From NCBI GenBank assembly GCA_049694275.1, contig JBAVQS010000052.1, forward strand, positions 1-12,163: a DNA stretch of 12,163 nucleotides, written 5' to 3'. Position numbers and translations under genes: made by a program. Of this stretch, positions 5,189 to 11,201 are shown piece after piece; position 1 is the stretch's first letter; each line of letters starts with the position of its first letter. The stretch comes from JBAVQS01 sp049694275 (GTDB lineage: Bacteria; Chloroflexota; Anaerolineae; UBA4142; SHND01). The notes beneath the pieces are model-generated. The model did no database searches, was not told the origin of the DNA, and was given only the letters and a program-made list of their open reading frames with translations.

Positions 5189-6970
5189 ATGCAGGCGAAT
5201 GAACTGCGCGAGTCCTATCAGAAATTTTTCGAGGAACGGGGGCACCGGCGCATCCGGTCGGCCTCGCTGCTGCCCGAGAATGACCCGACCGTGCTCTTTA
5301 CGACGGCCGGCATGCATCCGTTGGTCCCCTACCTGCTCGGCGAGCCGCACCCGCTCGGCCGGCGGCTCGTGGATGTGCAGAAATGCCTGCGCACTGGCGA
5401 TATCGAGGAGGTCGGCGACACCTCGCACCTCACGTTTTTCGAGATGCTCGGCAACTGGTCGCTGGGCGATTACTTTAAAACAGAATCGCTCGCATGGAGT
5501 TACGAGTTCCTGACGCAGGTGCTCGTCATCGAGCCGGCGCGCCTGGCGGTCACGGTCTTTGCCGGGGACGCGGACGCGCCGCGCGATGACGAATCGGCCG
5601 GCATCTGGCGGCGGCTCGGCATCCCCGATGCGCGCATTCATTTTCTGCCGAAAGGGGACAACTGGTGGGGCCCGGCCGGCGCGACAGGGCCGTGCGGTCC
5701 GGACTCTGAGATCTTTTTCGATACGGGCAAGCCCGACCATCCCGGCTGTGGCCCCGGCTGTCACTGCGGCAAGTGGTTCGAGATCTGGAACAATGTGTTC
5801 ATGGAGTATAACAAGACGGCGGAGGGCCGCTATCTCCACTTGCAGCAGCGCAATGTCGATACCGGCATGGGGGTAGAGCGAACGGTAGCCGTGCTGCAGG
5901 GATACGCCGACGTCTTTCAGGTCGAGACGCTCGCGCCGCTCATCCAGCACCTGGAACGGCTCTCGGGTCGGGCCTATGCGGAGAATCCGAAAGCCTTTCG
6001 CGTGATCGCCGATCACCTGCGTGCTGCGGTGTTTGCGATTGCCGACGGCGCGCCCCCCTCCAACGTCGAGGCGGGGTACATCGTGCGGCGGCTGGTCCGG
6101 CGCGCCATCCGCTATGGCCGCGAGCTGGGGATTGCGAGCGAGTTGTGCGGCGCGCTGGCCCGCCCGGTGATTGATTCCTTTGCGCTCGCCTATCCGGAGC
6201 TGGAGACAGGCTGGGCGCGCATCCTGGCCGAGCTCGAACGCGAAGAGACCAAGTTCGACCGGACGCTTGAGCGCGGCCTCCGCGAATATCGCAAGCTGGC
6301 GGAGCGCACGCGCGAGCGCGGCGAGGCGGTCATCCAGGGACAGGATGCGTTCAACCTCTTTGAGACCTACGGCTTTCCCCAGCCCCTCACAGTCGAGCTG
6401 GCGCGCGAGGAGGGGCTGGCGGTGGACGAGACGCGTTTCGAGAGCGAATATCAGGCGCACCAGGAGTTGTCGCGCCGGGGGGCGGAGGGACGCTTTAAGG
6501 GCGGGCTGGCCGACCAGGCGGAGGGGACGACGCGCCTGCACACGGCGACGCACCTGCTCCACCAGGCGCTCCGGCAGGTGCTCGGCCCCGACGTTCACCA
6601 GAGGGGCTCGAACATTACGGCCGAACGGCTCCGCTTTGACTTTTCCTACCCGGACCGGCTCACGCCGGAACAATTGGCGCAGGTCGAGGCGATTGTGAAC
6701 GCCCAGATTGCGCAGGACGCGCAGGTCTCGGTCGAGGTGATGCCCCTGCCGCAAGCGCTGCAAGCGGGTGCGCTCGCCTTTTTCGGTGAAAAATACGGCG
6801 AGCAGGTCAAGGTGTATACTATCGGGGCGTTCTCGAAAGAGGTATGCGGCGGGCCCCATGTCCAGCGGACGAGTCAGCTCGGGCGCTTCAAGATCGTCAA
6901 GCAGGAAGCGGTCGGCCAGGGGGTTCGCCGCGTGCGAGCGATTCTGGAAAAGGATGGCAAATCCTTTTAA
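5189..6970 (+). CDS. alaS: Alanyl-tRNA synthetase, short form without C-terminal domain
   Basis: 593 residues; charges tRNA-Ala with alanine in the cytoplasm. Start ATG 5189 has AAGGAG at 5176-5181; an upstream in-frame ATG at 5153 lies in the terminator loop and is rejected. The class II catalytic core is at 1-240, with FTTAGMHPLVPYLLG (37-51), TFFEMLGNWSLGDYFK (82-97) and DTGMGVERT (224-232). A helical tRNA-recognition region follows (about 241-440). The editing domain is at 445-585 with zinc/active-site residues H451 and H455 in HTATHLLH and C553 and H557 in CGGPH. The protein ends at 593, whereas common bacterial AlaRS is about 870-880 residues, so the C-Ala dimerisation/tRNA-elbow domain is absent. 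The frame ends cleanly at TAA with no sign of a lost tail. An extra Cys cluster (C187, C191, C193) lies in the core. It is expressed from the T-box leader. Confidence 0.93.
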   Translation: MQANELRESYQKFFEERGHRRIRSASLLPENDPTVLFTTAGMHPLVPYLLGEPHPLGRRLVDVQKCLRTGDIEEVGDTSHLTFFEMLGNWSLGDYFKTESLAWSYEFLTQVLVIEPARLAVTVFAGDADAPRDDESAGIWRRLGIPDARIHFLPKGDNWWGPAGATGPCGPDSEIFFDTGKPDHPGCGPGCHCGKWFEIWNNVFMEYNKTAEGRYLHLQQRNVDTGMGVERTVAVLQGYADVFQVETLAPLIQHLERLSGRAYAENPKAFRVIADHLRAAVFAIADGAPPSNVEAGYIVRRLVRRAIRYGRELGIASELCGALARPVIDSFALAYPELETGWARILAELEREETKFDRTLERGLREYRKLAERTRERGEAVIQGQDAFNLFETYGFPQPLTVELAREEGLAVDETRFESEYQAHQELSRRGAEGRFKGGLADQAEGTTRLHTATHLLHQALRQVLGPDVHQRGSNITAERLRFDFSYPDRLTPEQLAQVEAIVNAQIAQDAQVSVEVMPLPQALQAGALAFFGEKYGEQVKVYTIGAFSKEVCGGPHVQRTSQLGRFKIVKQEAVGQGVRRVRAILEKDGKSF

Positions 6971-7578
6971 AAGCGGATGAGGTTCATGAATACGAATATG
7001 TTCATGTTGGTTACGTCGGTCAGGATGTGCGAGACGATAGGCCAGCGGAGGCTGCCGGTCCGCAAATACATGACCGCATAGACGACGGTTATACCGATCA
7101 AGATGACGAGGAAGGCTACATTGGCGAGCAGTTTGGCAAAGACGCCGAGCATGACAAAGTGAATCGCAACGAACAGCGCCGACGAGTAAACGACGCCCAC
7201 CCATTTCGGCAGGCCCTGGATCTCATCGAAGAGAAACCCGCGCCAGTAGACCTCTTCCAGCGATCCATTGATCAGCGCAAACAAAATCCAGAGCCCGATC
7301 AGGAGCGGCGAGTTGAGCAAGCGCAGGTTGGGCAGCAGGAGCATCGGGATAGGGGACAGACCGACCACAACGGCCAGGATCGGCCACAGCAGGCTCCCAC
7401 GGGAAGCTCCGAACCAGGCGGGCAGACGGGCTCGGCCGCCGAGCAGGGTTACGACGAGGACGATGCTGGCGAAATAGATCGGCGCAGTTCCTATCCACGC
7501 CCAATCCCCAAGGAACTGGAGGGAGAGACGCGCGGCAGTGTTGCCGATGGCGGCGATGAGGAGCGGCGAGGCGAGCAC
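6967..7578 (-). CDS. CPBP-family intramembrane metalloprotease (CAAX protease-like)
   Basis: 203 residues from the GTG at 7578; a membrane-embedded metalloprotease of the CPBP/ABI type. Motif 1 is E108-E109-x3-R113 in EEVYWRGFLF, motif 2 is FVAIH with H140, and motif 3 is SHILTD with H184 and D188; these are the family's catalytic residues. About six to seven hydrophobic segments span the protein. The GTG has no ribosome site. An ATG at 7629-7627, in frame, has GAGGGG 6 nt upstream, but a TAG at codon 3 (7623-7621) separates it from the rest, so the true start is uncertain and the gene may be damaged. Its stop shares TTAA (6967-6970) with the convergent alaS stop. The second insertion sequence begins about 36 nt upstream of that ATG and cuts the gene from its original upstream region. 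CPBP members process prenylated proteins or bacteriocin-type peptides; the substrate here is unknown. Confidence 0.75.
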   Translation of the reverse strand: MLASPLLIAAIGNTAARLSLQFLGDWAWIGTAPIYFASIVLVVTLLGGRARLPAWFGASRGSLLWPILAVVVGLSPIPMLLLPNLRLLNSPLLIGLWILFALINGSLEEVYWRGFLFDEIQGLPKWVGVVYSSALFVAIHFVMLGVFAKLLANVAFLVILIGITVVYAVMYLRTGSLRWPIVSHILTDVTNMNIFVFMNLIRF

Positions 7579-7630
7579 GAGCAGGTTGTGTGTGGAGAGA
7601 ACGCGGGTGTTAGGCTGAGCCTAATTCATG

Positions 7631-7647
7631 AGAAACCCCTCTTTGAC
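7631..7647. repeat. Left arm of a palindrome split by the second insertion sequence
   Basis: This 17-nt arm matches the reverse complement of 9450-9466 at 16 of 17 positions. On the minus-strand RNA the odd pair is G-U, so the stem is unbroken there; on the plus strand it is a C-A mismatch. The arm contains the GAGGGG ribosome site of the CPBP gene. Removing the element and one target copy leaves a 26-nt loop. Confidence 0.65.
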
Positions 7648-7657
7648 TTTTTTAGTA

Positions 7658-7665
7658 GGTATATG
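7658..7665. repeat. Target-site duplication, left copy, of the second insertion sequence
   Basis: GGTATATG directly abuts the left inverted repeat and is repeated exactly at 9434-9441. Confidence 0.9.
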
Positions 7666-7689
7666 CCGTAACCGAATAAGTATCCTATA
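7666..7689 (+). repeat. Left terminal inverted repeat (24 bp) of the second insertion sequence
   Basis: Starts CCGTAACCGAATAAG; perfect reverse complement of 9410-9433. The match ends at 7689/9410, where the next bases differ. It contains the TAG stop of the transposase. Confidence 0.9.
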
Positions 7690-9347
7690 GGGTCTTGCTT
7701 GAGTGAATCGTAGCCCATTCAGTTTCCAAGTCGCGGAAGACTTTGGGCCGATGATGGTGCAAGCGATAACTCAATCGTCGTCGTTCTTGCTCCGCACAGA
7801 GGTTATCATATCGCCGTTGATAGTCGGCGCGATTCGCCGCCACACGCCGTAAGCGGGACAAGACCTGCGCTTCGCTGTCGCCACATTCCCAGACGAGGTA
7901 GGGACCCTCATCGAGCAAGGTGGCGGTGTTGAACTGGCGTCCACTAATCCGGCGTTGATCCCGCCGCAAGCGACCAAACCGCGACTCGAGGGCATTGTGG
8001 CTCGTAGGCCATCCTGTGGATTGGTCGGCGGAACGCCAGCGATGTCATAGCACACCAACAGGTCAGCGCCCCAGCGGTGGGTGAGGTCGATCAGATGCTG
8101 TCGAAACTTCATGAGCCATTCCGATCGACCGGATTGATTCTGCAAATCCAAGAGATAGTCCTGAAGTTCTTGTTGCACGCGTGCTCCTGGAGTAGGCCGA
8201 GTCGAAAGCGTTGGCGTGCCAAGTTCCGGTAAAGGTGCATCCAGGATGTGCGCGAGGTCAACCAGCCATTGTTGGGCTTGGTCAAGTGCCGCTATCGGCA
8301 CCCGAAATTCATCCCGCACGGGCTGGACGACACTGAGCAACTGGGTGAGACGTGCATCGCCCCCTTTTTTAGACAGCGCTGGATGGAGCGGGTCAGTTCG
8401 TCCAACAAGGCATACAACCGGAGGCCGCCCAACTGGAAGGGCGCACGACTGCGGAAGTGGAGTCCTTGCCGGAGGGCTAAAGCATACGTCCCGATAATGA
8501 TCGCACTGCGATCGGTGGGTGGAGCGGCTTCGATTTGCCGCTCCAGGGCTCGAATTCCACGTAGTTTCGCCTTGATTTCGACCATGTGCGCACGATCCTG
8601 CTCGACCAACGGCGCCGCCGCATCACGCAAAAAGTGAGCTTGGCAAGCTTGATGCGGCTTGCGCCAGGTGGCGTGGAGCGCTCTGACCAAAGCCCGTTGT
8701 TGGTCGCTCACCGTTGCCAACGTTTTGAGACCCAGGGCTTTCACGGGTTGTAAGAACGTTTTGAGCGTCGGTTCGTCCACTTGGGACAGCCACTCGGCAC
8801 GCACGACCGTCCGCGTCAACACTTCACGCACGACCCAGAGCTGCGGCTGGCCGCTCTCGGGTTGCAAGCCATCGGCGGACCAGACCAAGCCGCCATACAG
8901 TTTCTCGGCTTCGCGCAGTTTAACCAGATCGGTTTGCGTCAAGCCGCGTAAGAGCAGCCGGTAGTAGTCCCAGAGCCGTTCGACTTCGCGGTCGGTGATT
9001 TGAATCCCGAGTGCGCGCAGCTCTTGACCAATTTCACTCATCGTGCGGTGGTCATGTTGACGCCGCCAACCGACACGCACAATCACATCCAAGCCATAGG
9101 TGACAGCGGGCAGACTCAAAGCGGCTAACTGGGTTGAAAGATAATGCTGCTGGCGGTGCTTACACTTCGGGTTGATACAGTGGGCCGCATAGCCACCTAA
9201 CCCGAGTACTCCGTTCAGAGTTTGAATGGTCTTCTTCAGGTACAATCCTGGCAACACGTGCAATCGTTGGTGGCAGTAAGGACAACGCTTCAGTTCGGGA
9301 TAGAAATATTGACGGCAGATCGACGGGAAACATTTGGATTTTCGCAT
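7685..9347 (-). CDS. DDE transposase in three frames (one likely programmed -1 shift, one likely lesion)
   Basis: The ATG at 9347 has AGGAGA about 7 nt upstream. Frame one (9347 to a stop at 8292) has a C22-x2-C25 / C57-x4-C62 zinc-ribbon-like N-terminus, then D159 in WSADGLQPE, D215 in TVSDQQRAL and HQACQAHFLRD (232-242), matching MULE-type DDE transposases. After K328 the homologous-looking sequence continues in the -1 frame (GGDARLTQLLSVVQPVRDEF onward, stop 7771), entered at a slippery A-AAA-AAG. A second -1 change between about 8047 and 8005 leads into the frame with SHNALESRFGRLRRDQRRISG, carrying the presumed catalytic Glu (codon 7987-7985), and ends at 7685. The full product would be about 550 residues. 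The second shift has no slippery sequence, so this copy may be inactive or the read may contain an indel. Confidence 0.75.
8364..8370 (-). promoter_or_regulatory. Candidate programmed -1 ribosomal frameshift site
   Basis: On the minus strand the transposase reads CTA-AAA-AAG followed by GGGGGC. The heptamer A-AAA-AAG is in the right phase for tandem slippage, and the -1 frame continues with sequence that extends the transposase. It is among the most efficient bacterial slippery sequences and is used by dnaX and several IS elements. No strong downstream hairpin or upstream ribosome-like stimulator is obvious. Confidence 0.55.
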
Positions 9348-9409
9348 CGCGTCTCCTGAGCAACGCCACAGACCTCGTGTTTTGTGCTCAGTATACGCGG
9401 TAAAACCTT

Positions 9410-9433
9410 TATAGGATACTTATTCGGTTACGG
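9410..9433 (-). repeat. Right terminal inverted repeat (24 bp) of the second insertion sequence
   Basis: Perfect reverse complement of 7666-7689. A possible transposase -10 box, TATACT, lies just inside it on the minus strand (9395-9390). Confidence 0.9.
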
Positions 9434-9441
9434 GGTATATG
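9434..9441. repeat. Target-site duplication, right copy
   Basis: GGTATATG, identical to 7658-7665, directly outside the right inverted repeat. Confidence 0.9.
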
Positions 9442-9449
9442 CCCTCGCG

Positions 9450-9466
9450 GTCAAAAAGGGGTTTCT
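9450..9466. repeat. Right arm of the palindrome split by the second insertion sequence
   Basis: Begins GTCAAAAAGGGG and is followed on the plus strand by TTTT at 9467-9470. Pairs with 7631-7647 at 16 of 17 positions. Read rightward, the restored structure resembles a terminator with a long loop; read leftward, it would mask the CPBP ribosome site. Confidence 0.6.
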
Positions 9467-9511
9467 TTTTCGTACCCGTCTCGTATTATCTTGCGAAGTG
9501 TCTATTTGCCC

Positions 9512-10018
9512 TCACGCCGGCGCTTGACCCGCGGGCGGCGCATCCCCTTTTGCCTTGTCGCGCGGCACGACCGAGATCGCGCCATCCATCTCTAACACGG
9601 CGATTCGCACCTGATCGAGAGTGTCATACCCGCGCTCGCGGAGGCCTTCGAGGACATCCTCTTCGTCCAGTCCCGCCTCGGCGAGATGGCGCGGCAGCAG
9701 TTGGGCGTTATAGACCAATAAGATCGGGCGCCCGGCGATGAGCCGCCTGAGCCGGGGCCAGCGGTCCATCAGGCGCGCGAGACCCCAGTTGCTCACCATG
9801 AGCGTCGTCCCCGACGTGAGCCCCGCCCACAGCGACGTATCCCCGGCGACCATCGCGGTCTCGACCGCGCTGCCGATGACCATGATGACGACAAGCTCAG
9901 TGATGTTGAGCTCGGCGCTCTGCCGATGCCCCAGCATGCTGAGCGCGACGACGAGAAAAAGATAGATGATGAATGTTTGCAGGGCCACCAGCCCCAGTTG
10001 CGGCAAGATTTCCAGCAT
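9512..10018 (-). CDS. DUF421 (YetF-type) membrane protein, copy 1
   Basis: 168 residues. The ATG at 10018-10016 is chosen because GGAGGGGG lies about 8 nt upstream. Three membrane segments (about 8-28, 40-57, 62-80) are followed by a cytoplasmic YetF-like domain: AGRPILLVYNAQLL (95-108), DEEDVLEGLRERGY (118-131) and DQVRIAVLEMDGAISVVPR (135-153). This pattern of GRP-x-LLV, acidic helix and LExDGxxSVVP is typical of DUF421. Biochemical function of the family is not established; members occur in Bacillus (YetF, YdfS). Compared with the other two copies here it has HRQSAEL where they have the usual GxRxLG-type basic stretch. It is transcribed leftward, divergent from copies 2 and 3, and probably once read toward the CPBP gene before the insertion sequence intervened. 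The C-terminal tail (154-168) is polar and Ala/Pro-rich. Confidence 0.8.
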   Translation of the reverse strand: MLEILPQLGLVALQTFIIYLFLVVALSMLGHRQSAELNITELVVIMVIGSAVETAMVAGDTSLWAGLTSGTTLMVSNWGLARLMDRWPRLRRLIAGRPILLVYNAQLLPRHLAEAGLDEEDVLEGLRERGYDTLDQVRIAVLEMDGAISVVPRDKAKGDAPPAGQAPA

Positions 10019-10153
10019 TCCCGTTCCCCCTCCGCGCCCTGATCGGACGAAAGCAATCACCCCATTCTACACCCAACTTTTCGCTTTCATCTCCCCTATC
10101 CACTCTCCCCCAAGATGCGTTATACTGGGGTCACGCTTTCATCAGGAGAGAAA

Positions 10154-10705
10154 ATGGACCCTCTGCTCGCACAGTGGCTCGCATCCACCTTTGCTTTTCC
10201 CGATCCGGCCGGCGCGCTCGCGATTGCCGCCAAGACCGCGCTCATCTATGTGTTCCTGATCCTCGGGCTGCGCCTGCTGGGCCAGCGCGAGCTCGGTCAG
10301 ATGTCGGTGTATGACCTGGTGTTGATCGTCGTAATCGCCAACTCGGTACAGAACGCGATGATCGGCCAGGACACCACGCTGGGCGGCGGCCTGATCGCCG
10401 CGCTCGTCTTGCTCATCCTCAACCGCGGTTTCACCTGGCTCATCCTCCGGCATCCCGAGCTCAAGCACTGGCTGATCGGCGAGCCGATCCTCATTGTCAG
10501 GGAAGGGCGTCTCCTGCAGAAAGCGATGCAGAGAGAGGGGATCACCCAGGACAACATCCTGGCCGCGATGCGCGAGCATGGCATCGCCGACCTGGCCGAT
10601 GTGCAGATCGCGGTGCTGGAAGTAGATGGGACGCTCAGCATCGTCGCGAAAGATTCCGATGTCCACCGGACCCATCGCCACGTGCGCGGCATGCGCATCC
10701 CCTAA
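10154..10705 (+). CDS. DUF421 (YetF-type) membrane protein, copy 2
   Basis: 183 residues. ATG 10154 has AGGAGAG at 10144-10150; the extra upstream codons of the open frame have no ribosome site. Three membrane segments (about 20-40, 52-70, 77-97) include the family block LGLRLLGQRELGQMSVYDLVLIVVIANSVQNAM (38-69). The cytoplasmic domain follows with GEPILIVREGRLL (109-121), ITQDNILAAMREHGI (130-144) and DVQIAVLEVDGTLSIVAK (149-166). The tail is His/Arg-rich (DVHRTHRHVRGMRIP), a possible but unproven metal or nucleic acid contact. It is first in a rightward unit with copy 3 (18 nt downstream). A TATACT box at 10121-10126 could be its -10, but no good -35 is seen. Function is unknown beyond membrane location. 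Confidence 0.85.
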   Translation: MDPLLAQWLASTFAFPDPAGALAIAAKTALIYVFLILGLRLLGQRELGQMSVYDLVLIVVIANSVQNAMIGQDTTLGGGLIAALVLLILNRGFTWLILRHPELKHWLIGEPILIVREGRLLQKAMQREGITQDNILAAMREHGIADLADVQIAVLEVDGTLSIVAKDSDVHRTHRHVRGMRIP

Positions 10706-10723
10706 CGCGAGGGAAAAGAACAG

Positions 10724-11194
10724 ATGATGGATCTCCCTCTCCCCTTGTTCCTCGCCTCAGTCGGCGTCCGGACGGTGATCGTGCTCCTGGCGCTGATTGC
10801 CGGCATTCGCATCTTTGGCAAGCGCGACCTGGGCGGCATGAACCTTGTCGACCTGGTGCTGGTCATGCTGCTCGGCAATGCAGTGCAGAACGCGCTCACC
10901 GCGGGCAGCGGCCATATCGGCGTCGGTCTCGTCTCGGCCGGCGTCCTGATCCTCGCGGACCGGCTGATGGGCATCCTCTTTGTCCGTCGCCCCTGGATCG
11001 AACGAACGCTGCTCGGCAGTCCCACCCTCATCCTCCATCATGGACGCATTGACCGTATTGCAATGGAGCGCGAGGGGATGGACGAGGACGAACTGCTCAC
11101 CGCGATCCGCGCCCAGGGCCTGCAAGCCCCGGCCCAGGTCCGCCTCGCCGTGCTGGAAGAGGACGGCTCTATTTCGATTGTCCCGGAGGAATAG
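10724..11194 (+). CDS. DUF421 (YetF-type) membrane protein, copy 3
   Basis: 156 residues. Tandem ATGs lie at 10724 and 10727; a GAGGGAA stretch sits about 10 nt upstream, so either may be used. Three membrane segments (about 8-30, 43-58, 66-86) carry the family block GIRIFGKRDLGGMNLVDLVLVMLLGNAVQNAL (27-58), the most canonical of the three copies. The cytoplasmic part has GSPTLILHHGRID (98-110), MDEDELLTAIRAQGL (119-133) and QVRLAVLEEDGSISIVPEE (138-156), ending immediately after the conserved strand, so it lacks the tails of copies 1 and 2. It follows copy 2 by 18 nt and precedes the winged-helix gene by 7 nt, which suggests one transcript. DUF421 proteins are thought to assemble as oligomers; the two tandem genes could encode subunits of one complex. 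Confidence 0.87.
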   Translation: MMDLPLPLFLASVGVRTVIVLLALIAGIRIFGKRDLGGMNLVDLVLVMLLGNAVQNALTAGSGHIGVGLVSAGVLILADRLMGILFVRRPWIERTLLGSPTLILHHGRIDRIAMEREGMDEDELLTAIRAQGLQAPAQVRLAVLEEDGSISIVPEE

Positions 11195-11201
11195 GCAATC
11201 C

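Larger units (their letters stand above)
7666..9433 (-). mobile_element. Insertion sequence of 1768 bp with 24-bp perfect inverted ends
   Basis: Inverted repeats at 7666-7689 and 9410-9433 are identical over 24 bp, and the element is flanked by an 8-bp direct duplication GGTATATG. Its only content is one transposase gene read leftward, distributed over three frames. The transposase stop (7685-7687) falls inside the left inverted repeat. The 8-bp duplication and a MULE/IS256-like DDE arrangement suggest a mutator-type mechanism, but I do not assign an IS family. The exact ends and duplication indicate a relatively recent insertion. Confidence 0.9.

Noticed and set aside
5174..7204. Long antisense open frame (676 codons) opposite alaS
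   Set aside because: It lies opposite a well-supported alaS with conserved motifs; its Arg/Leu-rich translation with no domain is the usual shadow in GC-rich DNA.
6844..7671. 275-codon plus-strand frame opposite the CPBP protease
   Set aside because: Very polar Gln/Asp/Arg-rich translation without domains, antisense to a gene with all three CPBP motifs; a shadow frame.
7631..9470. Split palindrome as a rho-independent terminator for leftward DUF421 transcripts
   Set aside because: On the leftward RNA the second arm is followed by CAUGAAUUAG rather than a U run, so ribosome-site masking fits better; a rightward terminator remains possible but no rightward gene would use it.
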